NCBI GenBank assembly: GCA_947247005.1
Contig: OX365953.1
Coordinates: 8,313,001 to 8,377,000, forward strand
Length of the DNA: 64,000 bases
Origin: Spisula solida
Taxonomy: Eukaryota > Mollusca > Bivalvia > Venerida > Mactridae
Direction of reading: 5' to 3'
The notes beneath the pieces are model-generated. The model was given only the letters and a program-made list of their open reading frames with translations, ran no database searches and was not told the DNA's origin. Made by a program: the position numbers and the translations under genes. Of this stretch, positions 34,095 through 46,398 are shown in pieces. Every line of letters begins with the position of its first letter. Positions within the stretch are counted from its first letter, which is position 1.

Positions 34095-34857
34095 TAGAAA
34101 ATCTGAAGTTTGTGCTAATATATTTTGACTGTAATGAAAATCAGAACAATGTAATATCTGTTTTGTGATATACCAATTTAGAGTCTGACTTAACATGCAA
34201 ACTAACTCAAAAGATAATTATGTACACATGTAACCGTATTTGAGGTGAGATTTAGCTCCGACTGAGATGGGGGCCAAGATGTGAGTCGTAGAGATATGGG
34301 CCTAGTACTAAACAAAGCAAACAAGACTTTAGTACTTACATCGGAAGTCACATGATACAAGTCACACGACAGAAACATACACGGGCAATGTGTCATAGGA
34401 TACAGACTCTATTAGTGATAGCACAACAACATACATCATAGAACGTAGTTGCATAAATACATCATAGAACATAGTTGCATAAATACATCATAGAATGTAG
34501 CTGGGGAGGGCTCTTTGTGACCAAATAAATGTAAAATTGTTCAAAATGCATAGTTTAATACTTTGTCAATATGGAACTGGTATTTATGGATAAATATTCA
34601 CATGTTATTTGAAACCGCTGGTTGCCATCATAGGGGTCTGTATAGTCTCCCTTGATACATGTATGCAGGGGGCGTACCTAGTGACATTTTGATGAGTCAG
34701 CCCTTAAAATGCTAGGAGGTTAGGGGGTTAAAACTTGACCCCCTGAAGTGTTTTAAATTGTAGATAGTCGGTGGTGCCATGGGTTATGGCATACATGTTT
34801 AAGAGCCTAAATGATGCCGTTTGTATCTATACGTGTCAGTCATTAATTATCTGTGCT

Positions 34858-35076
34858 TAAGCCTAGGTCCCACTGAGCATTTTTTGTCTTGGCAATGTAC
34901 TCCCTTTGGACATAAATGAGTTATCTGGACATCGGAAACAGGCCCATCATGTTCTAGGGAAGCTTCGGGGAAGTCATGAGACAATTTGAGCAAGGAATCG
35001 TGATGAATCAGGTGGTATCGGAAGATATCGAGAGAACATTGCCGATGAGAAATTCCTCAGTGGGACCTAGGCTTTA
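34858..35076. mobile_element. MITE with CTAGGTCCCACTGAG ends, copy 3
   Basis: TTAAGCCTAGGTCCCACTGA and TCAGTGGGACCTAGGCTTTA ends about 219 bp apart. Confidence 0.9.
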
Positions 35077-35116
35077 ACTATACCTGGCAAAATGGCCTAG
35101 CAGCAATCGCACTACA

Positions 35117-35320
35117 GGGTACTGTTTTATCAAAGCACTTACGACACACACATTTAAACACTATATAATTAATTAACAGTTGCCAATTGTGGTAATGGAG
35201 TCTGTTATATTAATGATGTTTCATTTAATAAATTCCTACAAACTATATATGTCCCTAATGTGTATTTGTTCAAGAATTATAAAGAATTTAAATTTGTGCG
35301 TAAGTGCTTTGATAAAACAG
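35117..35320. mobile_element. GGGTACTG MITE, copy 4
   Basis: GGGTACTGTTTTATCAAAGC and TAAGTGCTTTGATAAAACAG ends; right end lacks the final TACCC. Confidence 0.85.
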
Positions 35321-36366
35321 GTGACTATGAGAGACCATGGGAGATAACACGGGCACAGTGAATCGATCAGCAAGTAATACAGACCGTAATTTACAGTACA
35401 TGAAATATATAATATATATGAGTTGACATTGTGACAATAGACATGAAACAAAATTAATAAACACAATTAACAGCTTCAGATAACAATTTTAAAACATGTT
35501 ATAAGACACAGAAAAACTATTATATCAATAAATTGGCAGCACATACAGGTATTAAAGCCTCGTAAAGATTAAGATTAAAAAAATTCTTAAGTTGACCTGT
35601 CCGAAGATCTAAAAACTCAGCTTGGACACTCAATTGAAAACTGCGAGAAAATGCAAAATAGCATGCAGCAGATACGGTTATTTGCATGGGTCTGGCTCTT
35701 TGCAAACTCCTGTTTTATTCCTTGACTGATTTCAATTAATGAGGTATCATTTAAAAACCGAATAACAACTCTATTGCATGAACTTATTAGTTTTTGCCAA
35801 TGTACATTGTAACAGTAGATATAAGATATTAAGTACAAACGAGATTTTGCAAGATTTCAGAGGACTGCCAGGAGATATTGTGAAAATTGGTACATCTTTC
35901 CAATCTTTGTATTTTTAGATCTTTGACCTGTCCGAAGCAAATTCATGTATGTATTGCTGTTTTATTCATAGTACTTTTATAAAGCATAGTTTAAAAAGAA
36001 AATTGCACAATACGCCAATAAAAACAACAGATAAAGGTTTATAGTGTAACAAACACTCTTGGTTACAAATAATAAAGAATGCCATACATGTATATATACA
36101 TGCAATCTATGCGGTTGTCAATTCACAGGTAACAATTTAAAGTCACATTTTAATATATCACTGGCTTAGAATTAGAAGGTCGTAAGTACGAAATCAACAT
36201 TTTGAGAAAACAGGAAAAAAAGTCTGAAAACTACTAATGGAAAAACAAACTTTTTAAACTACAGTTTGGTCAATATGACCACATTCGATTTTCATAAAAA
36301 TTATAGGCTCACAAGAAGTGCCTTGTGATGCAGATTTCAAATATGCATGAGTCTTATAAGGTCCCA

Positions 36367-36636
36367 GGGCTACAGATAAGGTTTTATAGTCAATTGGGTA
36401 TTTTACCCCCGAGTTTCAATTTTGATTGGGTTTTGAAAATTTTAATTGGGTATTTAATAAAACTCAAAGGGTAAATGATCTTTTTGTACTGTTTTTCAGT
36501 GTAACATCCTTTTCTTATTGGGTATTTCAGATTGGCTTTGCTTTTTCTTACTCCCTCCTATCAAAATCCATTGGGTTTTTAAGAAAATTAATTGGGTAAT
36601 TACCCCATGGCAATATGCAGCTTATCTGTAGCTCTG
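36367..36636. mobile_element. Inverted-repeat element with CAGGGCTACAGATAAG ends
   Basis: CAGGGCTACAGATAAG at left pairs with CTTATCTGTAGCTCTG at right; the interior repeats TTGGGTATTT phrases. hAT-like first bases, but no target duplication I trust. Confidence 0.7.
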
Positions 36637-37119
36637 ACCTGGTCCTAAGTAGTACTTACAACCTTCAAATTCTAAGCCAGCGATATGCTCAGATACACAA
36701 CATCTCAGTTCCGTCAGAGGGTTATGCTGGTTTCAATTCCGTCAAAGCTGAGCAATATGAAAGCTGCACCAATAACAGGGAAATCATGTATAACCAGCAT
36801 TCCAGAGTCAAATAATTTAACAGTTTTCGAAATTTTAACTTCAGAAAAAAACCTGCTTGGTTTCAGTGCCATTGTTTTAATTTCATGAACATAAATATTT
36901 GAATTTATCAAATTTGTAAATACAGCAATTTAAGGTAAACTCTAGCAAAAATGTCTGATTTAACAGTATACATAATTCATCTCTGACGCGATTCGTCAAA
37001 AAAACATTTTAACATGGTTATTACGGTAACATTACCATATGACTGTCAGCAACATATGAACACACACACACACAGAGCATATTTCTTTAATGTCTTCAAC
37101 ATTATTCAACAATAGTCAC

Positions 37120-37347
37120 TGAAGCCTAAGTCCCACTGAGCATTTTTTGTCTCAACCATATACTCCCAATTGAAATTAATGAGCATTCAGGACATCAGGA
37201 ACAGGTTCCGTGTGGTCTAGGGGAAGCTTCAGGGAAGTCGTGAGACAGTTTGTGATATCAGAAGAAATTGTGATGAATCAGGTTGTATTGAAAGCAATCG
37301 GGAGAACATCGCCGATGTGGAATTCCTCAGTGGGACCTGGGCTTTAA
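37120..37347. mobile_element. MITE with CTAGGTCCCACTGAG ends, copy 4
   Basis: GAAGCCTAAGTCCCACTGAG and TCAGTGGGACCTGGGCTTTA. It ends 29 bp past the NXN stop codon, so it probably forms part of the NXN 3' UTR. Confidence 0.85.
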
Positions 37348-37375
37348 TGGGAGTAGACAAGAAATATTGCAAGTT

Positions 37376-39584
37376 TTAACTATGTCTTACAGGCCTTGAA
37401 GGCAATGTCTCTTTCAGATACTCGTTAACAAATGAACACACCAGTTCTGTAGTTATGTTCTTCTCTTCACTTATGTAAACTTTCTGTTCAGGAAAATCAA
37501 GGATCGTCAACAGCGGAATACGATCAGGAAGTATGGCGAAGTCTCGCACCGAGTCACAAATATCATCCTGTAATATAATATAACATTCAATACTAAAAGC
37601 CTCGCACCGAGTCACAAATATCATCCTGCAATATTATATAACTTTCATTACCGGTAGAAGATTTTTGACACAAAGACATATACGAGGGTCATTCAATAAA
37701 TATTTAGACTGGAATCATAATTTTAATACCCAATAGCAGAGAGAAATACAAACTACATCCCATTAACACTGGTTTGCATTATTGTAGATAAATTTGTATT
37801 GACTGTAGGAAACAAGTTATTGTTTGTAATGATACCAGAAATTATTATTTAAACGCAATTTTAATCAAATGAGAATAACGGTCTACAAATATAGTGAATG
37901 ACCCTTGTACATGTTTCTCACGAAGGGCCATAACTCCGCAAGAAAATCATTAATCTAAAATTCCTGACAATATGCACAACAAGGCTTTGTACAAAGTATT
38001 CATGAGAAGTTTCATTGAAACCCAAACAATTTGTAAGATGCTGACTCACAGATCGGGCTTAAATTTTTGCATGATGTAATTTTCCAACCTATCCCAAGTA
38101 TTTATGTAACAGAAAGTAACTGACGGTTGCTTTATGACAGATTTATTGCAAATAAGCAATTTAAACCACTCTCGATATTGCGCACTTGGAATTTTTTCTT
38201 TTAAAAATAGCGTTTCCTTCCAACATGCTTTGTGCATTATGTTATTCATACGTGATCAAACTGTAACATCAACAAACTACAGCGTTATATCAGTGAGTTA
38301 TTCGGTTCATTTTGCAATTCGTTTTCATCAAATGCGAAAACAAATGAGAAAATCTAAGTGATCGTAGTTTAGAATTTTGGATGTAAAATTACTAAACAGC
38401 TTCAACATACCCATGTTTCACAAGTTATTTTAAATGTCAATGTGGTTGTTTATGGGATATACAGGCAACTATACCAAAATTATGCAAATGTTTGACAATT
38501 TTATTTTATTTTTGCAATACACCAATACTGGCGAGGCAGCACCTTTAAGAACAATCGTGGACAAACTTTATGATATAACATAATGTAATATGCACAATTT
38601 ATATTATAGTAATGTAGGTGAAAAGTAGAACTTATATTGTAATGTAGGTGAAATGCAGAACTTATATTGTAATGTAGGTGAAAAGTAGAACTTATATTGT
38701 AATGTAGGTGAAAAGTACAACTTATATTGTAATGTAGATGTAATTAATGCACTACTAATATGTAATGTAGATGTAATGCACCACTTATATTGTAATGTAG
38801 ATGTAATGCACTACTAATATGTAATGTAGATGTAATGCACCACTTATATTATAATGTAGGTGTAATGCATCACTTATATTGTAATGCAGGTGTAATGCAC
38901 CACTAATATTGTAATGCACTGTGTGTATACTTACATCAGCTCCAATAAAGAAGAATAAATCGCGATGCTCTCCCTTGTTATGTTCCACAGTTGCAGGCTG
39001 TAGTAGAAGATCTCTTGCTCGATCAACTTCTTCATCCTCTGGCTCTGTTATTATGTAAATAAAATGTAATTTGATAAATACTTGTAACTATACTGAACAT
39101 TGTTTTGTCAGAGTGGTGTTCAAATATCCAATTAAGATGATTAAAACAATATAAGTGCAATGTTATGATATTGCAATGTTTGTATACAAGTGACAAACCA
39201 GGCCTCGATCTATCGAAGCATCTCAAGTAGAAATCTCAACTCAAATTGAGATTTGCTCAAATCAGAGTCTGAATTTTAGATAGATCTGAAGTTTGAGCAC
39301 TTCAAATTTTACTGTAATAAACTCAGAATGATGTTTCTGTGTTATGATGCCAATGTTGACCCCAACCTCTCATGGAAATTACCTTAAAGATAAACAAAAA
39401 TATTTTAGATGAGATTTAGCTCAAGTTGAGATGATTTGGGACATTATAAATGGGGCCTGAATAAACAGACTGTACTATAACATTAAATCTTACCAACAAA
39501 TAAAACGAGACAAGCAGACTCATTGAGTTGTATAGCGGCCCCTTCTGTTAGTTCAGTGATAGGCTTCGGATACCAGGGGAACTC
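37376..39584 (-). CDS. NXN: Nucleoredoxin, C-terminal three exons (5' part beyond the window)
   Basis: Exons 39494-39584, 38935-39044 and 37376-37567 (stop included) join in phase to give the last 130 residues. Recognisable blocks are EFPWYPKPITEL, AIQLNESACLVLFVG, RDLFFFIGAD, SVRDFAILPDRIPLLTILD and FVNEYLKETL, in the order found at the end of the roughly 435-residue vertebrate nucleoredoxin. NXN is a thioredoxin-fold oxidoreductase that binds Dishevelled and restrains Wnt signalling; its catalytic CPPC exon is not here. The preceding exon must end in phase 0 just before EFPW. No such exon was found between 39585 and the right edge, which fits the very long first introns of vertebrate NXN. 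It converges with TCTN. The acceptor of the last exon is duplicated 58 bp upstream. Confidence 0.92.
37540..37655 (-). repeat. Tandem duplication of the NXN last-exon 5' edge with its acceptor
   Basis: The acceptor plus the first 25 coding bases of the last exon (start 37567) are repeated 58 bp upstream (decoy exon start 37625). Both copies have an AT-rich tract ending in CAG. Splicing at the upstream copy would read DDICDSVRGF and then TAG. Confidence 0.85.
37683..37907. mobile_element. Mariner-like MITE, 225 bp
   Basis: CGAGGGTCATTCAATAAATA at left and GTGAATGACCCTTG at right with TA on both sides. In the NXN last intron. Confidence 0.75.
38590..38925. repeat. ~30-bp minisatellite in NXN intron
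   Basis: Units with TTATATTGTAATGTAGGTGA, shifting to a second type with GTAGATGTAATGCACCAC. Ends about 10 bp from the donor of the exon at 38935. Confidence 0.9.
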
Positions 39585-39634
39585 CTGAAAATATAAAGCA
39601 TCAGTATCATTAAGGTGAAAGAGTAAATCAGCAT

Positions 39635-40400
39635 GTACTACCTTAATCATAAATTGTCCTTTGCCAGAAAAAAAACAAAGTTGTCTGTACATGTTACACT
39701 ACAGTTGTACCTTAATAGTAAATTGTCCTTTGCCAGAATAAGGCAAAGTTGTCAGTAAAGCTAGGTATTACATTTATACTAGTAATCACCCTTTGTTATA
39801 AGGTTGTCAATTGGGTAAGTGTGAGGTTTGGTGCACTGTAAAACGTTTAAGCCCCCAGTGACATTTGTCGCTGTCCGTACCAAGGCGGAAGCCCTTTGGT
39901 CAACCTTCCACTTTATAGTAAAAATACAAAAATATTTCGCCTTTGTGCCATTTTGTTGAACTTTGTTCATTTTGTATGTGCCATTCTGCAATTTCGTTGT
40001 CCAGCACAAGGCTGCTTTGTATCTTTCAAAACTGCATGTACACTATATATCTGTTTGTGTGTTTTCTGTGCTCGGCTGGTTAAGTTGAGTGCTGCCTTCC
40101 CTGTCTGACTTAATATAATCTTTTTGTCTTTGCCAGAACAAGGCAAAGTTGTCGGTTTATGTATTACCCTTGCAGTAAATTGCTCTTTGCTACAACAAGG
40201 CAAAACTTCAGTTTTCAATATAAGTACATGTACTGACTTAATAGTTAATAGTTCTTCGCCAGAACAAGGCAAAGTTGTTCGTATAGATACTACCTTTATA
40301 GTAAATTGCTCTTTGCTAGAACAAGACAAATTTTAAGTTGTCAGTTAAGGTACTACCTTAAAATTTAAAATTTCCTCTGCCAAAACAAGACAAAGTTGTC
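39635..40400 (+). repeat. Diverged ~60-bp minisatellite (TTTGCCAGAACAAGGCAAAG)
   Basis: At least seven units with GTAAATTGTCCTTTGCCAGA variants, broken by an unrelated 39780-40110 segment. It begins about 50 bp upstream of the first visible NXN exon. Confidence 0.7.
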
Positions 40401-40829
40401 AGTACTATAAGGACCTAAGGGTACCACGTAGGCCAATAAAAACCCTTTAAAAGACAAGAGGGCCCAAAGGGCCCTAGGTCGCTCACCTGTCGTACTTGTG
40501 CATGCACACCCCTATGGTGATCCTACATATTTTCTGAATAAAATTTAAGGAAATTCAGCCTCTATTGCAAGTTTTTGTATGATTTGACCATGTGACCTAG
40601 GGTTTGACCCCAGATGACTTAATTAATATCAAACTTAACCTAGATTGTGTTGAGATGATTATTAGGACCAAATTTCATAAAGATTAAGTGGAAATTGTAA
40701 CCTCTGGTGACTACACAGGGTTTTTCTATGATCTGACCTATAATTTAAACAAAACATTTCCTCCATATAACTGTACAAATACATGCTATAAAGACAGAAC
40801 AATAACTAAATACTTAAAAAAATAATTAT

Positions 40830-42290
40830 GGTTCCAGTGGGGTTTGAACCCACGACCCTCAGGAAAATGTCAATTGACATTGTGACCTTGTTTTTGACGC
40901 CAGATGACCCAAAATCGAACTTGGCCTAGATTTTGTTGACAGGATCATTGTGACAAAGTTTCATAAAGATTAAGTTGAAATTGTAACCTCTGGTGACTGA
41001 CTACACAAGGTTTTTCTATGATTTGACCTATATTTTAAACAAAATATTTTTCCTCCATATAACTGTACAAATACATGCTATAAAGCCAAACAATACCTAA
41101 ACACTTAAAAAAATAAAAATTACAAAAAAAAAATTATGGTTCCAGTGGGGGTTGAACCCATGACCATCAGGAAAATGTACAAATAAATGCTTTACAGACA
41201 AAACAATACCTAAACACTCAAAAAAAACAAAAATAAAAAAATAAAAATTATGGTTCCAGTAGGGGTTGAACCCACGACCATCAGGAAAATGTACAAATAC
41301 ATGTTATAAAGATAAAACAATACCTAAACATTTAAAAAAAAAAAAAAAAAAAAAATTATGGTTCCAGTGGGGGTTGAACCCACCACCATCAGGAAAATGT
41401 ACAAATAAATGCTTTACAGACAAAACAATACCTAAACACTCAAAAAAAATAAAAATAAAAAAATAAAAATTATGGGTCCAGTGGGGGTTTAACCCACGAC
41501 CATCAGGAAAATGTACAAATACATGTTATAAAGACAAAACAATACCTAAACATTTAAAAAAAAAACAAAAAAAAAAAATTATGGTTCCAGTGGGGGTTGA
41601 ACCCACGACCATCAGGAAAATGTACAAATACATGTTATAAAGACAAAACAATACCTAAACATTTAAAAAAAAAAAAAAAAAAAAAAAAAACAAGACTGCG
41701 TTCAATAAACGCTTATGCCCCCTGTGGAAGCCTTGTCCATAAATAAGTCTAAGTCCAAAATTAGGTCAAGGTGAAGGTCAAAATGGGGTTAGGTGGTACT
41801 GGTGTGTGGAGAGTGTTCATACACAACACCCATGCAAGTATGAAAGCTTTGTAGCAAGCCATATTAATGCTAGAAGAAACGGTCAATTTGGGTTAACCAG
41901 GACGGACGGACGGACGGACGGACGGACGGACGGACGGACGGACGGACGGACGGACGGACGGACGGACGGACGGACAGGTGAATCACTATATGCCTCCCGA
42001 TCTATCGATACGGGGGCATAAAAAATTATGGTCCCAGTGGGGTTGAACCCACGACCATCAGGAAAATGTACAAATAAATGCTTTACAGACAAAACAATAC
42101 CTAAACAGTCAAAAAAAAAAAAAATAAATAAATAAAATTGATGGTTCCAGTTGGGGTTGAACCCACGACCATCAGGAAAATGTACAAATAAATGCTTTAC
42201 AGACAAAACAATACCTAAACACTCAAAAAAAATAAAAATAAAAATTATGGTTCCAGAGGGGGTTGAACCCACGACCCTCAGGAAAATGTC
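40830..42290 (-). repeat. ~110-bp tandem array with a tRNA T-arm-like block
   Basis: About nine units, at about 40830, 41145, 41251, 41358, 41470, 41578, 42027, 42137 and 42245. On the minus strand each contains GTGGGTTCAACCCCCAC, a T-arm with a B-box core, then poly-T. Unit spacing varies with the A-run. Confidence 0.8.
41690..42020 (+). mobile_element. GGAC-microsatellite element, copy 5
   Basis: Inserted in the poly-A of one unit of the surrounding array. (GGAC)n is 19 units long here (41900-41975), the longest of the five copies. Confidence 0.9.
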
Positions 42291-42950
42291 TACGCTCCCT
42301 ACAGCGCTTTGATTTCCACTTAACCATTACAATTCACACCCTGCTTAAAATACTAGAATATTTTGATATTTGACCTTTACAAAACTGCTGTGAACCCTGA
42401 TACACATTTTCATTGGTTGATGAAAGTTTACTTGTATGTATAGAGCATAGAGAGTTACAGCAGAGAGTTAAGTGACCATGAAGACTACATGTTGAAAGGT
42501 TTAAAACAAGGTTTTTCTATAATTTGACCTAGTGAGCTAGTTTTTGACCTCAGATGACCCAATATCGAACTTGACCTAGATTTTGTTGAGATGATCATTG
42601 TGACCAAGTTTCATAAAAATTAGGCCAAAATTGTGACCTCTAGAGAGGACACAACCCAATTGTTGACGGACGGACAGACGGACAGACGGACGGACAGACG
42701 GACGACGGACGAAGTGTGATCACAAAAGCTCACTCTGTCACTTTGTGACAGGTGAGCTAAAAACAATCCGATGATAAAATAGCAATTAATTTCTAATGGT
42801 CTTATAATTTACAAAAATAATACAAAATTATACATTCGGAGAACAAAGTTTAAACTCAAGGCAATATCAACAGCCATCAACTCTTATTGCTGCCACCATC
42901 ACCTCAATGAGGTCTCCATTTTGAAACCCCCTTTTTGAGAAACAAGTAAT

Positions 42951-43553
42951 TGAGAATTGCAAGCAATACAATAGTCCCCTACTGGTTTTAAGCCATTTTC
43001 AATGTTTCTGTTTCCATAGCAACCACAATTTTTGTCAGAATCAATATAATTTTAAACGTGCATAATCCCCTCATTGCCTCCTATCCACATATCAAGTTTC
43101 ATAAACCTAGCTTGAAAACTGTTTGAATTATGTCAGGATCCAGATTTGGGCATATTTTCACTCTTTCTGTCGCCATATATAGCAACCACAATTTCTGTCA
43201 GAATCAAAATATTCTAGACGTGCATAATGCCCTTATTGCCCCCTATCCACATACCAAGTTTTATAAGGATCCAGATTTTTTGACGGATGGACGGACGGAC
43301 GTTCTAACAAAACGGTATTTATGTGGCTACAATACGGAATGAAGGGTATTATGTGTCTAATTGTAGCCACATAAAAGAAAATTTTAGCCACGTAAGAGCC
43401 AATTCTACTTTCGTTTTCACTATTTTCAACTGGTTTGTCCATAGAAAGTAGCCACCTAAGTACCCGTTTGTGGGCGCGGACTGACTGACGGACGGATGGA
43501 CGGACGGAGGGCAAACCTATAGTCCCCTCTGGTCAAAAACCGGTAGGGGACTA
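42951..43553 (+). mobile_element. CCGGTAGGGGAC-family element, long copy
   Basis: Starts GAGAATTGCAAGCAATACAA, ends GGTCAAAAACCGGTAGGGGA then CTAAT. The body is partly duplicated (two GTCAGAATCAA..GTGCATAAT blocks), and a segment with CGGTATTTATGTGGCTAC is inserted before the microsatellite. Confidence 0.8.
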
Positions 43554-44100
43554 ATCACAAAGTATATAATTAACAGTCACATAATTATAGCAGACTGGCA
43601 GTTGCACACAATTACCTATAGTATGATATAGTATTTGTTCAAACAATATACAATGTATAATCAAAGAAAACCGACCTTATAACTGCCTGGAAATATACAT
43701 ATATATGTTACCAGGACATGAGGGTAGCTGGCAGCTTTTTTATGTCATGGACATTTTATGTCAGATCTGAAGGTAACGGTGCATTTTATGTCGGATCTTT
43801 TAACCAGATAAAATGTAAACAGAGGAGAATGCTGTATAACATATAGTTGTTTTAATCAGAAGATCAATTAATGTCGAATTCTATAAACAAGGCATGTACA
43901 CCTGGTCTATCTTAACAATAATACTACAGGTCTGGTACTTCATACATTCAATGGTTTGGTAACCCGACAGCTGATACTAGTAGCTAGAATTGTTGATATG
44001 TGAACTTAAGTGTAACAGTATGGTAGAGGATTTGAGAAATTTTAAGGGTAGAGAAATTGTATGGTAAGTCAATGGGTGAATGATAGTAGAGAAATAAGGC

Positions 44101-44342
44101 ATTAAGAATTGCAAGCAATACAGACGTCCCCTACCGGTTTGAAGCCATTTTCAATGTTTCTGTTGCCATAGCAACCAAAATGTTTTTAGACATGCATAAT
44201 CCCCTTATTGCCCCCTATCCACATACCAAGTTTCATAAACCTAGCTTGGAAACTGTTTCAGTTATGTCAGGATCCAGATTTTTTGACGGAGGGCAAACCT
44301 ATAGTACTAGTCCCCTCCGGTCAAAAACCGGTAGAGGACTAA
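44101..44342 (+). mobile_element. CCGGTAGGGGAC-family element, short copy
   Basis: TTAAGAATTGCAAGCAATAC start, ATGTCAGGATCCAGATTTTT, then GGTCAAAAACCGGTAGAGGA and CTAATAA. It almost lacks the microsatellite. Confidence 0.85.
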
Positions 44343-44794
44343 TAAAATATTTATAATTAAATTACGTACACATCTCATATGCAGCTTTTTAGAACATAAT
44401 CCTCAAGAATGATCTCCCTTGATAATGTGTGTTGTTAATGATTTACCGGATTGTCTCCCCTTAAAACTCTTTTATGGAAACAATCGGTGACTGATGAGGG
44501 ATCAAGTCATAGTCATGATTTATCACATAACTTGCGGTCCAGGAGTGCCGTAAAGCCGTTACGTAAATATCGTTCGGCATTCCCAGACTGTGCAATAAAT
44601 ATTTAAATTAGCTTGACGTTACGTTAGCCAATCCATGCATTGATCCGTCAATGACATCAGGATAATATCAACGTCGTCATGACGTCGCGCTCATTGTACC
44701 GCTGAATTTTGGCTGAAACATATGCAGCGTACATCATCCCTTTGAACAATAATGAGCGTTTGCTGAGGTTATGTGATAAATAGAATCCTACATT

Positions 44795-44935
44795 CGTGCT
44801 CATTACATACGAGTTTTATTAAACTCGTCGACAAAACAATATGACACTCGGCAAAGCCTCGTGTCATATCATTTTGTCCACTCGTTTAATAAAACTCGTA
44901 TGTAATGAGCACTCATGCAAGATCCTCTATTTATT
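44795..44935. repeat. Foldback repeat, relative of 21475-21605
   Basis: CTCATTACATACGAGTTTTA pairs with TAAAACTCGTATGTAATGAG; an inner pair ATGACACTCGGC/GCCTCGTGTCAT makes a second stem. Confidence 0.85.
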
Positions 44936-46398
44936 ACACCTATGGAGTACAGGGTTGATGAAGCTACAGTGGAGTTGTTACATCTACACATGTTTATTCC
45001 ACAGTAGATTTTGTAATCAGTGATGTTTTGGGCTATTTTTAGGGCCAAACATAGGCACTGTCCCCTAGCAAAATCACCTCCATTTTTCCCAAAAAAGTCA
45101 TATTTTTCCCCAAAAAGAATGCATATTTTCCCCCTTTTATTCTTGCTGGTTTAAAAGCAACTAATGGTATGGCTGTTTTAAAGTCAAAACAATAGATTTT
45201 CAAACTTGCAAAAGTCGTCGCTACAAATAACTTGAGAGAATAAATATCAATAGAAAACAGCAAAATAAGAACAATTTTAACCAAAACAATCTTTTTTAAA
45301 AATCCCAATTTCAAATTGTCACGCTAAAATTTCCCAACCATAATGAGCACAGGCTGTTTCATTTTGTTCAAGAGAAATCACTGGAAAGTCTCAGGTTTTC
45401 TTTGATTGTCTATAATATAATACATTATTGTTCACCAGCAAATATTTCGAGGGTTGACGCAAAACTGTCGTAACTGCTTATTATTAAAGAAGGATGTACT
45501 GCAGTCTTGCAGGCAACCCTCGAAATATCTTCACCAGAAAATGTTGATCTGGGAATTCCACTATAGCCACTGATGTACGAGGATGTAATAGTATGGTTAA
45601 AGCTAAACAAACTGTTCATTATAGAAGAAAAATAGTTCAAAGTGAAGAGGTTCCTTCAACTCTATAAACAGATATCCTGCTCCCATCATGCTCGCTCAAA
45701 CAGACCACACATCAGGTATTATTATACCTCACTTTTTTCTGCAATGCAAAAGTCCCATTGCCCCGGAGAGAGACATTAGGACTGTCATTGACAGTTCCAA
45801 CCCATATGACACGTGATCGACCAAAAACTGACTGTCAGGTCATGTGATCGACCTGACATTTTCAATGTCATGCAAGGGCAAGTAACTGCGTCGATCTTAC
45901 TCGTAGCTCTTTGACTGTTGAAATATAGGCCTACAAGATTTTGTAAAAAATAGACTGACAAAAGAAGACAACTAAAACAAATCTGTATTCAAAACTATGC
46001 GTTTCCTTAATTCAACTTCACCAGATTAAGAGCACTGTACACAAAACAATCATGTACAAGTATGTTAGACGTCATGACGTCATCAGCAATTACGTCATAA
46101 CGTCAAAACTCGACGTTACGTTTGGCGCACTTTTAAAGTTATAGATCTATACAAAAATGGTAAAAAGCTAATTTATTGCTTATATAACACAAGTTCTAGA
46201 TAATTTCTTAAAAATGATCTATTAGTTAAAGAAATCGGAAAAATGCACCAAATAAACGTTGGGCCTACACATACAATAGAATGTGAAATTGATACACAAC
46301 TATGTATGAAAACACCGTCATGCCTACTGTTTATAATTATGGTAATAATAGCAGTGAACGTTTCGCTAGACTTATAATAGTTTTCGGTATAATAAAAT

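Larger units (their letters stand above)
28792..37375. other. Convergent intergenic region between TCTN and NXN
   Basis: No conserved coding exon was found on either strand. It holds the probable TCTN 3' UTR, a 40-bp minisatellite, SINE fragments, three GGGTACTG MITEs, one GGAC element, two MITEs with CTAGGTCCCA ends, and AT-rich sequence including poly-T runs at 31560-31627. Several TTTATT (AATAAA on minus) could end NXN; none stands out. Confidence 0.6.
40450..42765 (+). mobile_element. Composite element with AGGTGAGCT/AGCTCACCT ends
   Basis: Opens with AAGAGGGCCCAAAGGGCCCT and GGTCGCTCACCTGTC, closes with GTGATCACAAAAGCTCAC and GACAGGTGAGCTAAAAAC after a (GACGGACA)n tract. Relatives at 52285-52745 and about 59400-59875. 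The middle is a tandem array with another element nested inside. Confidence 0.65.

Noticed and set aside
41883..42272. 129-codon minus-strand frame rich in RPSV repeats
   Set aside because: Translation of the (GGAC)n microsatellite and the T-arm array.
45039..45314. 91-codon minus-strand hydrophobic frame
   Set aside because: AT-rich chance frame in a low-complexity stretch (AAAAAGTC / TTTTTCCCC); no domain, no splice context.
45425..45640. 71-codon minus-strand frame with GYSGIPRSTF
   Set aside because: Its ends (CCTCGAAATAT) are inverted to each other, so it lies in a foldback repeat; no family match.
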